Source: Streptomyces barringtoniae (GTDB lineage Bacteria > Actinomycetota > Actinomycetes > Streptomycetales > Streptomycetaceae). Taken from it: a DNA stretch of 64,000 nt. Location: the NCBI RefSeq assembly GCF_020819595.1, contig NZ_JAJHNP010000030.1, positions 30,002 to 94,001 on the forward strand, read 5' to 3'. A program made the position numbers and the translations under genes. The notes beneath the pieces were generated by a model, which saw only the letters and a program-made list of their open reading frames with translations, was not told where the DNA came from and searched no databases. Shown one piece after another: positions 50,291 to 59,605 of this stretch; within the stretch, counting starts at the first letter, position 1; the number at the start of each line of letters is the position of its first letter.

Positions 50291-52260
50291 TCGTACAGCT
50301 CCTCTTCGGCGAGGTACTTGACCAGCTCCTCCTTCTCGAAGAGGGCGAGCAGGTCCGGGCGGATGGGGGCGGTGCTCTCGCGGGCGAGGCGGATCTGGCC
50401 GCGGCCGGAGTCGGTCGCCGCGAGGCCGCCGGTGGGGTCGGCGAGCGTGCACAGCAGGTTCACGTTGCGCCACTTGCGGTCCATCGTGGGGTGGTCCTCG
50501 CGGGTGTGGCCGCCGCGCGACTCGGTGCGCTCCAGGGCCGCACGGGCCACGCACTCGCTGACCAGCAGCATGTTCCGCAGGTCCAACGCCAGATGCCAGC
50601 CGGGGTTGAACTGGCGGTGGCCCTCGACCCCGGCCCGGCGGGCGCGTACCCGCAGCTCCGCGAGCTTGCGCAGGGCCTGCTCCATCTCGCCCTCGCGGCG
50701 GATGATGCCGACCAGGTCGTTCATGGTCTGCTGGAGTTCCTGGTGCAGGGTGTACGGGTTCTCCGGCGGGCCCGCCTCGCCCTCCCGGTCCGCCTCGGCG
50801 GAGAACGGGCGCAGGGCCTCCGCCGCGGCCGCGTTGACCTGGGCGTCGTCCACCGGCGGACGCTGGTACGTCACCCCCTGCGCGTACTCCGCCGCGTGCC
50901 AGCCCGCGCGGCGCCCGAAGACCAGCAGGTCGGAGAGCGAGTTGCCGCCGAGGCGGTTGGAGCCGTGCATACCGCCGGCCACCTCGCCGGCCGCGAACAG
51001 GCCCGGCACCCCGCGCGCCGCCGCCGTGTCGGAGTCGACGGCGATCCCGCCCATCACGTAGTGACAGGTCGGCCCGACCTCCATCGCCTCCGCCGTGATG
51101 TCGACGTCCGCCAGCTCCTTGAACTGGTGGTACATCGACGGCAGCCGGCGCCGGATCACCTCCGCCGGCATGCGCGTGGACACATCCAGGAAGACCCCGC
51201 CGTGCGGGGAGCCCCGGCCCGCCTTGACCTCGGCGTTGATGGCGCGGGCCACCTCGTCGCGGGGCAGGAGTTCCGGTGGGCGCCGGTTGTTCTCCGGGTC
51301 CTCGTACCACCGGTCGGCCTCCTCCTCCGACTCGGCGTACTTCTCCTTGAAGACGTCCGGGATGTAGTCGAACATGAACCGCTTGCCCTCGGAGTTCCTG
51401 AGGACCCCGCCGTCGCCGCGCACCGACTCGGTGACGAGGATGCCCTTCACCGACGGCGGCCAGACCATGCCCGTCGGGTGGAACTGCACGAACTCCATGT
51501 TCAGCAGCGGCGCGCCCGCGAGCAGGGCGAGCGCATGCCCGTCACCCGTGTACTCCCACGAGTTCGACGTGACCTTGAAGGACTTGCCGATGCCGCCGGT
51601 CGCGATCACGACCGCGGGGGCCTCCAGGACGAAGAAGCGGCCGGTCTCGCGCTCGTAGGCGAAGACACCGGAGACCCGGCCCGCGGCGGAGCCGCCTTCG
51701 GATGCCGTGTCCTTCAGGACCCGGGTGACCGTGCACTCCTGGAAGACCTTCAGCCGGGACTCGTAGTCCCCGGTCTCCTTGAAGTCCTCCTGCTGCAGGG
51801 CGACGATCTTCTGCTGGAGCGTGCGGATCAGCTCGAGGCCCGTGCGGTCGCCGACGTGCGCGAGCCGCGGGTACTCGTGGCCGCCGAAGTTGCGCTGGGA
51901 GATCCGGCCGTCCTTCGTACGGTCGAACAGCGCGCCCCAGGTCTCCAGCTCCCACACCCGGTCCGGGGCCTCCTGCGCGTGCAGCTCGGCCATCCGCCAC
52001 TGGTTGAGGAACTTCCCGCCGCGCATGGTGTCGCGGAAGTGCACCTGCCAGTTGTCGTGCTCGTTGGCGTTGGCCATGGCCGCCGCGATACCGCCCTCGG
52101 CCATCACCGTGTGCGCCTTGCCGAACAGCGACTTGCAGATCACCGCCGTACGGGCGCCCCGCTCGCGCGCCTCGATCGCGGCCCGCAGCCCGGCGCCGCC
52201 GGCACCGACCACGACGACGTCCCACTCCTGGCGGTCCACCACGGACATAAGACGGCTCAC
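50287..52260 (-). CDS. sdhA: Succinate dehydrogenase flavoprotein subunit (Sdh1-type)
   Basis: A 657-residue FAD subunit oxidising succinate to fumarate. Key parts are DVVVVGAGGAGLRAAIEARE (FAD dinucleotide fold), the FAD-linking His in KAHTVMAEGGIAAAMA, QFHPTGMVWPPSVKG, TESVRGDGGVLRNSEGK and HGSNRLGGNSLSDLLVFGRR. GTG at 52260 follows AGGA by 4 nt; an ATG four codons in is possible. It lies 6 nt after sdhC and overlaps sdhB. Confidence 0.96.
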   Translation of the reverse strand: MSRLMSVVDRQEWDVVVVGAGGAGLRAAIEARERGARTAVICKSLFGKAHTVMAEGGIAAAMANANEHDNWQVHFRDTMRGGKFLNQWRMAELHAQEAPDRVWELETWGALFDRTKDGRISQRNFGGHEYPRLAHVGDRTGLELIRTLQQKIVALQQEDFKETGDYESRLKVFQECTVTRVLKDTASEGGSAAGRVSGVFAYERETGRFFVLEAPAVVIATGGIGKSFKVTSNSWEYTGDGHALALLAGAPLLNMEFVQFHPTGMVWPPSVKGILVTESVRGDGGVLRNSEGKRFMFDYIPDVFKEKYAESEEEADRWYEDPENNRRPPELLPRDEVARAINAEVKAGRGSPHGGVFLDVSTRMPAEVIRRRLPSMYHQFKELADVDITAEAMEVGPTCHYVMGGIAVDSDTAAARGVPGLFAAGEVAGGMHGSNRLGGNSLSDLLVFGRRAGWHAAEYAQGVTYQRPPVDDAQVNAAAAEALRPFSAEADREGEAGPPENPYTLHQELQQTMNDLVGIIRREGEMEQALRKLAELRVRARRAGVEGHRQFNPGWHLALDLRNMLLVSECVARAALERTESRGGHTREDHPTMDRKWRNVNLLCTLADPTGGLAATDSGRGQIRLARESTAPIRPDLLALFEKEELVKYLAEEELYE

Positions 52261-52266
52261 CTGTTC

Positions 52267-53088
52267 CTAGAAGAAGCGCGGGTCGGCGAAGACCCCGGAC
52301 GCGACGAGATAGACGTAGAAGTCGGCGAGCGCCACGCTCAGCAGGGACGCCCAGGCCAGCTGCATGTGCCGGGCGTTGAGCCTGCCGACGAACTGCCACG
52401 CCTTGTAGCGCACGGGGTGCCGGGAGAAGTGCTTGAGCTTGCCGCCGACGATGTGCCGGCAGGAGTGGCAGGAGATGGTGTACGCCCAGATCAGCACGAT
52501 GTTGGCCAGGAACACCAGGGTGCCGAGCCCCATGTGGCCCCAGCGGTAGTGGGTGTCCCGGAAGGACAGCACGGTGTCGTAGGTGAGCACGCCGGCGACC
52601 AGCAGGGCCGCGTAGAAGAAGTACCGGTGGACGTTCTGCAGGATCAGCGGGAAGCGGGTCTCGCCGGTGTACGTCCTGTGCGGCTCGGCCACCGCGCAGG
52701 CGGGCGGGGAGGCCCAGAAGCTGCGGTAGTACGCCTTGCGGTAGTAGTAGCAGGTCAGCCGGAAGCCGAGCGGGAAGATCAGGATGATGATCGCGGGGGA
52801 GATGCCCCACCAGCTCCCGAACAGGTCGGCGTTCGGCCCGGCGTGCATGGTCCGGCAGTTGCTCGCCAGGCACGGCGAGTAGAACGGCGAGACGTACGGC
52901 GCCGCGTAGTAGTGCGCGTTGGCGAAGGCCCGCCACGTCGAGTAGACGACGAAGGCCAGCAGACCGGCCGCGGTGACGGCGGGCGCCAGCCACCAGCGGT
53001 CGGTCCGCAGATGCGGGGCCGTGATCGCGGCGCGCGCACCGGTTCGTACGCCGCCGCTGTTCTGTTGGGGTTCCGTACCAGTGGCCAA
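52267..53088 (-). CDS. sdhC: Succinate dehydrogenase membrane subunit (Sdh1-type SdhC)
   Basis: A 273-residue membrane protein with five helices (about residues 33-53, 98-118, 148-172, 188-206 and 240-263). The start is a TTG with GGAG 6 nt upstream; no ATG/GTG fits, and the length equals what I recall for mycobacterial Sdh1 SdhC. TISCHSCRH places Cys207, His208, Cys210 and His212 at the end of helix four. In the mycobacterial Sdh1 structure a membrane-embedded Rieske-type cluster is held by Cys and His of this subunit; the same is inferred here. Histidines 154 and 180-185 may also bind cofactor. Confidence 0.88.
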   Translation of the reverse strand: MATGTEPQQNSGGVRTGARAAITAPHLRTDRWWLAPAVTAAGLLAFVVYSTWRAFANAHYYAAPYVSPFYSPCLASNCRTMHAGPNADLFGSWWGISPAIIILIFPLGFRLTCYYYRKAYYRSFWASPPACAVAEPHRTYTGETRFPLILQNVHRYFFYAALLVAGVLTYDTVLSFRDTHYRWGHMGLGTLVFLANIVLIWAYTISCHSCRHIVGGKLKHFSRHPVRYKAWQFVGRLNARHMQLAWASLLSVALADFYVYLVASGVFADPRFF

Positions 53089-53110
53089 GGCAGGCTCCGG
53101 TCGTCGGGGA

Positions 53111-53401
53111 TCAGGGGGCGTGCCGGTCGCGGGCGCCCAGGCCCTCGTCGTCCGAGCCCACCCACAGGCTGGTGTCGTACGGCGCGTCGGAGATGGTGAC
53201 GAGGTCGGGGCGGCGCGGGGCTTCCCCGGTGGTGGCGGCCTCACGCAGCAGCGCCACGCTCTCGCGCAGATGGTCGGCGTCCAACCGGACCCGGCGCATC
53301 TCCAGGCCGCCGCTGCCGAGCTGGTGTTCCAGGCGTCCCAGCGACCGGTTCAGGTCGTCGAGAGAGCGCTGGACCGAGGTGATGTCGTCGTGCACGGACA
53401 T
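53111..53401 (-). CDS. Hypothetical coiled-coil protein heading the sdh operon
   Basis: A 96-residue protein with a helical N-terminal half (DDITSVQRSLDDLNRSLGRL, EHQLGSGGLEMRRVRLDADH) and an acidic, unstructured end. No membrane segment or cofactor motif. It sits 22 nt upstream of sdhC on the same strand and is probably co-transcribed; a role in assembly or regulation of the dehydrogenase is inferred only from position. Family not recognised. Confidence 0.65.
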   Translation of the reverse strand: MSVHDDITSVQRSLDDLNRSLGRLEHQLGSGGLEMRRVRLDADHLRESVALLREAATTGEAPRRPDLVTISDAPYDTSLWVGSDDEGLGARDRHAP

Positions 53402-53715
53402 GACTTGCCCTCACTTCCGCGGATCCGGCGGGCCCTGGGCGGCAACGTTCATGCGCCTTGGAGTGTTGCGCGTCACACCTGTCGATGTGAAGGCGTGTGC
53501 AGCGATTGGCGGAGGCGCACTGGTGCATCTCCGGTGGTGTTGCGCCACACGGGTGGGGTTACCGCCCGTCGTCGCCGTGTCGCCCGCTGTGGCCGGATCC
53601 CTTCCTCTTCAGTGGGCCGCATAGATCTGATCAGCTCCAAATACCGCCAAAAGTGATCAGCTCCACATATTGACACAAGCGAGCATAAACCCGCGGCTTC
53701 CCGGAGGTAGCAGAG
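53402..53715. other. 314-bp divergent region between sdh operon and a binding-lipoprotein gene
   Basis: Promoters for both directions are expected. It holds the tandem TGATCAGCTCCA elements and a TTGACA at 53670-53675. No gene is supported. Confidence 0.55.
53628..53669. repeat. 26-bp direct repeat with TGATCAGCTCCA-N-ATA elements
   Basis: TGATCAGCTCCA at 53628-53639 and 53654-53665, each followed by one variable base and ATA. The period is 26 bp, about 2.5 helical turns. The repeats end beside TTGACA (53670), so they look like tandem regulator sites upstream of the binding-lipoprotein gene. Confidence 0.7.
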
Positions 53716-55905
53716 ATGTACCACCACGGCGTCGGACTGCGTGCGGTGATGCGCTCGGTCTCCTTCCTCACCGCCGGCGCGCTCGCGGTGCCGTTCCTCG
53801 CCGGATGCAGCTCCGACGAGAAGGTCGCGAAGCCCCTCGCCGGGCAGGACATCGCCCCGGTCGCCCGTGACCTGGTCGCCGACGGCGGGACCCTGAAGTG
53901 GGCCGTGGACGGCCTGCCGGAGACCCTGAACACCTTCCAGGCCGATGCCGACGCCGGCACCAGCCGTGTCGCCCAGGCCGTCCTGCCGTCGATGTTCCGG
54001 CTGGACGCCACCGGCCGGCCGGTGCCCGACCCGGCCTACCTGGAGTCGGCCAAGGTCATCGAGACCGAGCCGCGCCAGGTCGTGCTGTACAAGCTGAACC
54101 AGCAGGCCGTGTGGAGCGACGGCCGGGAGATCGGCGCCGCCGACTTCGTCGCCCAGTGGCGCGCCCTGTCCGGGAGGAACAGCTCCTACTGGACTGCCCG
54201 CAACGCCGGCTACGACCGCATCGAGAAGATCGAGCGCGGCGCCAACGACCTCCAGGTCCGGGTCACCTTCTCCCGGCCCTACGCCGACTGGAAGTCGCTG
54301 TTCTCCCCGCTGTACCCGAAGGACGTCATGGGCAGCCCGGACGCCTTCAACGACGGCGCCCGCCGCAACCTGAAGGTCACCGCCGGGCCCTTCGAGGTGA
54401 ACAAGGTCGACACCGCCAAGAAGGACGTCGTCCTCACCCGCAACCCGCGCTGGTGGGGCCGGCCCGCCAAGCTGAACGAGATCGTGCTGCACGCCGTACC
54501 CCGCGACAAGCGGGCCGCCGCGCTCGCCGACGGCAGCGTGGACATCGCCGACGTCGACCCCGGCGACGCCCAGCGCATCGGGCTCGCCGCGCACGGCGCC
54601 GCGAACCCGCTGCAGGGCTCCGGCAAGACCTCGGTGAAGAAGCTGCGCGCGTGGGCGCGCGCGCACGACTTCGACTCCGACGACGTCAAGGCCGGCCGGG
54701 AGAAGCTGCGCAAGGCCGTCTCCGAGTACCTGGACGAGCAGCAGGCGCTGCGCGACGTCGAGGTCCGCAGATCACTGGAGCCCGCATACACCCAGCTCGC
54801 CCTGAACGGCTCCAAGGGCCCCCTCGCCGACGAACGCGTCCGCCGGGCCGTCGCCCGCGCCCTGGACCGCCGGGAGCTGGCCAAGCTGGTCCTGACCCCG
54901 CTGGGCCTGCCCGCCGTCCCGGTCGGCAGCCATCTCGCCCTGTCCGGGCAGGCCGCGTACGCCGACAACAGCGACGCGATCGGCGGACAGGACACCAAGC
55001 AGGCGCAGGAGCTGCTCGCGGACGCCGGCTGGGTGCCGGGCGGCCCGGTCAAGGAGCAGAAGAAGGGCCAGAAGGCGGCCGGCCCCGAGGGCAGGAAGAG
55101 CGAGAAGAAAGACAGCCAGAAGAAGGACAAGGAGGACAAGTCGGACGGGGGTAGGGACGGCGAGTACATCGTCGGCGAGGACAACGACGAGAACGGCAAG
55201 AACGGCGGACGGGGGGACGGCGGCGACCGGCACCTGGCCCAGGAGGGCAGGCACGGCGGTGCACAGGGGGCCTACGCTCCCCAGGGCACGGCAGCGCCGG
55301 CGGCCGCCGCGGCACAGCAGCTCGCCAAGGACGGCAAGCCGCTCCTGCTCCGCTTCGTGCTCCCGTCCGGCGCCGGCTCCGAGACGCTGAACTCGGTCGC
55401 CGAGCGGATCTCGGCCATGCTGGAGCGGGTCGGCATCCGGACGACGATCAGCAAGGTCTCGGACGCGAGCTACTTCAAGGACCACATCGCCGCCGGCGAC
55501 TACGACCTCGCGCTGTACTCCTGGCCGTCCTCCGCGTTCCCGGCGACGGACGACCGGCCGGTGTTCGCCAAGCCGGAGCCGGCGGCGGACGGCTCGGTGA
55601 ACGTCGAGCAGAACTACACGCGGGTCGGCACGGACCAGGTGGACCAGCTGTTCGACGAGGCCGTGGCCACCCTGGACGAGGACGACGAGGTGTCGCTGAT
55701 CCGCAAGGCGGACGCCAGGATCTGGGCCTCGGCCGGGTCCATTCCGCTCTATCAGCGGCCCCAGCTCGTGGCGGTGCGGAAGAGCCTGGTCAACGCCGGG
55801 GCGTTCGGATTCCAGACGCCGGTCTACGAGGACATGGGCTTTCTGAAGAAGGGCGCGAAGGTCCCCGCCGGTCCCACGAGCGCCTCCGCAAGTCCCAGGG
55901 GCTGA
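53716..55905 (+). CDS. Oligopeptide-binding lipoprotein with charged low-complexity insert
   Basis: A 729-residue extracytoplasmic solute-binding protein (SBP_bac_5). A signal peptide with lipobox FLAGC (Cys31) is followed by DGGTLKWAVDGLPETLNTFQ, DPAYLESAKVIETEP and AVWSDGREIGAADFVAQWRA. Residues 440-540 are an insertion rich in Lys, Glu, Asp and Gly, absent from usual family members, before the second lobe (LLLRFVLPSGAGSETLNS, YDLALYSWPSSAFPATDDRP). It is about 100-130 residues longer than normal. No permease is linked, so it may serve the nearby bldK or another transporter. ATG follows GGAGG. Confidence 0.9.
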   Translation: MYHHGVGLRAVMRSVSFLTAGALAVPFLAGCSSDEKVAKPLAGQDIAPVARDLVADGGTLKWAVDGLPETLNTFQADADAGTSRVAQAVLPSMFRLDATGRPVPDPAYLESAKVIETEPRQVVLYKLNQQAVWSDGREIGAADFVAQWRALSGRNSSYWTARNAGYDRIEKIERGANDLQVRVTFSRPYADWKSLFSPLYPKDVMGSPDAFNDGARRNLKVTAGPFEVNKVDTAKKDVVLTRNPRWWGRPAKLNEIVLHAVPRDKRAAALADGSVDIADVDPGDAQRIGLAAHGAANPLQGSGKTSVKKLRAWARAHDFDSDDVKAGREKLRKAVSEYLDEQQALRDVEVRRSLEPAYTQLALNGSKGPLADERVRRAVARALDRRELAKLVLTPLGLPAVPVGSHLALSGQAAYADNSDAIGGQDTKQAQELLADAGWVPGGPVKEQKKGQKAAGPEGRKSEKKDSQKKDKEDKSDGGRDGEYIVGEDNDENGKNGGRGDGGDRHLAQEGRHGGAQGAYAPQGTAAPAAAAAQQLAKDGKPLLLRFVLPSGAGSETLNSVAERISAMLERVGIRTTISKVSDASYFKDHIAAGDYDLALYSWPSSAFPATDDRPVFAKPEPAADGSVNVEQNYTRVGTDQVDQLFDEAVATLDEDDEVSLIRKADARIWASAGSIPLYQRPQLVAVRKSLVNAGAFGFQTPVYEDMGFLKKGAKVPAGPTSASASPRG

Positions 55906-56058
55906 CCTGCGCGGAGATGATCACACAGCCCTGAGGAGGCCGGTTCCGCCGGGGCCACGTACCATGGGGTGAGGCCGTGGCGTGTCCAGCCCGGCAGGAC
56001 CCGCGCGACACAGACGTACGCGCAGGGCAATCCTCACACTCCGGGAGTTCGTCGCACT

Positions 56059-57966
<1,908 letters not shown>

Positions 57967-57980
57967 TTCCAGACCTCTTG

Positions 57981-58019
57981 AGCCCGGGTGCCCCCAGGAT
58001 GGGGGCATCCGGGCTTTTT
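57981..58019 (+). terminator. Rho-independent terminator of typA
   Basis: A 15-bp stem with one mismatch (left arm AGCCCGGGTGCCCCC), 5-nt loop and a run of five T, 15 nt after the typA stop. Confidence 0.92.
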
Positions 58020-58235
58020 GCAACCCATTTTCCAGTGACCGTATGTCCGACATGCGGAGATCGCTGCCCGATAGCCATGTAACAAGTCCGTTTCGTGCCG
58101 TCTTTCGTCGAACAGTTTGTCCAGATTTTGGAAGGTGCGGCCGCGATCCGTGACTGAATTGAGATCTGCGGGCAGTGGTCGGTGGTCGACCCATGGCAGA
58201 TAGTTAGCCGCGTAGCGCTCGGGTCAATGGGTCCA

Positions 58236-58257
58236 GCGCACTGTGGGGACAGTGCGC
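58236..58257 (+). promoter_or_regulatory. GCGCACTG-N6-CAGTGCGC hairpin upstream of bldKA
   Basis: A perfect 8-bp inverted repeat with a TGGGGA loop, 108 bp before the short frame and 257 bp before bldKA. It could be an operator or a structure in the bldK leader RNA. Confidence 0.4.
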
Positions 58258-58364
58258 CGACTCACGAGCACCAGGGGGTGTCTGGTCCTCCGTCAGGGGT
58301 GTCGGAGGCAAGACGGAAACCCTCTCCTGTTGGTGAACACGTGGAGTCATGAGGAGGAACCCCC

Positions 58365-58418
58365 ATGCGTGGTGTCACGAACGCCAGGTGGGTCAGTTCG
58401 TCGCTTCCAGCGGTGTGA
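58365..58418 (+). pseudogene. 17-codon frame resembling a truncated lipoprotein signal (or leader peptide) upstream of bldKA
   Basis: ATG is preceded by GAGGAGG with ideal 7-nt spacing and encodes MRGVTNARWVSSSLPAV then TGA. The sequence resembles the first residues of oligopeptide-binding lipoproteins, but it stops before the hydrophobic core and lipobox. It is either a broken binding-protein gene (the bldK region has such paralogues) or a translated leader controlling bldK. The exceptional ribosome binding site argues that it is, or recently was, translated. Confidence 0.5.
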
Positions 58419-58513
58419 TTCGGCTGTAGAACTACGCGCGTCCGCCTCGCGGTTACGCGCGTCTTCGGAGTACCCGGAACCTCTCACATTCATACCCGTG
58501 AAACGGACGAACC

Positions 58514-59548
58514 GTGACAAGTCCTATCGACATTGAGGGCGGCGGGACTTCGGTCGTCGTCGACGGCGAACCTGGGCCGGAGGCGAAGAGCGAAGCCGTC
58601 AAGCTCGAAGGCCGGTCCCCCGGCCAGCTGATGTGGCTGCGCTTCAAGCGTGACCGCACCGGCGTGATCTCGGCCTACGTCGTGGGCTTCTTCTTCCTGA
58701 TCGCACTGCTCGCCCCGCTGATCGCCAAGCTGTACGGCAAGAATCCGTACACGGTGTACGCGGACGAGCGACCGGAACTCTTCGACAGTGCCGGCGTGCC
58801 GGTGCATCCCAACGGCGGTATCAGCAGCGAGTTCTGGTTCGGACTCGAACCCGGCAACGGCTACGACGTCTTCACCAAGCTGATCTACGGCATCCGCACC
58901 TCGCTGATGATCTCGGTCGCCGTCACCATCGCCGTGGTCATCACCGGCATCCTGCTCGGTGTGGCGGCCGGCTATCTCGGCGGCAGGACCGACTACTTCC
59001 TCGGCCGGGTCATCGACTTCCTGCTCGCCTTCCCGGCACAGCTGTTCTTCATCGCGAGCATGCCGGTCGTGGTGTCCCTCTTCGTCAGTCCCCGCGACGA
59101 GACGCCCACCTATGTGCGGGTAGTGGCCCTGATCATCGTCCAGTGGTTCCTGGGCTGGATGGGACTCGGACGCATCCTGCGCGGCACCGCACTCGCCCTG
59201 CGGGAACGGGAGTTCATCGAGGCGGCACGGGTCAGCGGCGCCTCCTCGTGGCGGATCATCCGCAAGGAGATCCTGCCGAACGTCGTCACCCCGCTGCTGG
59301 TGCAGGCGACGTACCTGCTGCCCGGTTTCGTGACGGCCGAGGCCGGTCTGTCCTTCCTGGGCGTCGGCATCGTCGAACCGACGCCTGACTGGGGGCAGAT
59401 GTTCTCCAAGGCGTCCACCGAACTGGTGATGCAGAACGACATCACCTACATGTTCTTCCCCGGCGTTTCGATGATCATCTTCGTCGTCGCGTTCAACCTG
59501 CTCGGGGACTCGGTCAGGGACGCCTTCGATCCCAAGACCGCGCGCTGA
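58514..59548 (+). CDS. bldKA: BldK oligopeptide permease, membrane subunit BldKA
   Basis: A 344-residue DppC-type permease. A soluble N-terminus (1-45) precedes helix one (VISAYVVGFFFLIALLAPLI) and five further helices in the BPD_transp_1 domain; the EAA loop is EAARVSGASSWRIIRKEILP. It forms the import channel with BldKC. BldK imports an extracellular oligopeptide signal required for aerial growth in S. coelicolor, and its loss gives a bald phenotype. GTG at 58514 has only a weak ribosome binding site. The five-gene order is that of bldK. Confidence 0.9.
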   Translation: MTSPIDIEGGGTSVVVDGEPGPEAKSEAVKLEGRSPGQLMWLRFKRDRTGVISAYVVGFFFLIALLAPLIAKLYGKNPYTVYADERPELFDSAGVPVHPNGGISSEFWFGLEPGNGYDVFTKLIYGIRTSLMISVAVTIAVVITGILLGVAAGYLGGRTDYFLGRVIDFLLAFPAQLFFIASMPVVVSLFVSPRDETPTYVRVVALIIVQWFLGWMGLGRILRGTALALREREFIEAARVSGASSWRIIRKEILPNVVTPLLVQATYLLPGFVTAEAGLSFLGVGIVEPTPDWGQMFSKASTELVMQNDITYMFFPGVSMIIFVVAFNLLGDSVRDAFDPKTAR

Positions 59549-59605
59549 CCGCAGTACGTCAACCGCACGGAACATCAGTTTCAAGGAATGGGTGGGAATT
59601 TCGTG

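Larger units (their letters stand above)
57967..58513. other. 547-bp upstream region of bldK
   Basis: Holds the typA terminator, an A/T-richer stretch (58020-58180), the hairpin at 58236-58257, and the short frame at 58365-58418. No full gene. The bldKA promoter must lie here. Confidence 0.6.

Noticed and set aside
53716..55905. Assigning this lipoprotein as the BldK binding protein
   Set aside because: The binding-protein gene inside the bldK operon at 59606 fits BldKB by order, length and signal peptide; this one is a separate, longer paralogue.
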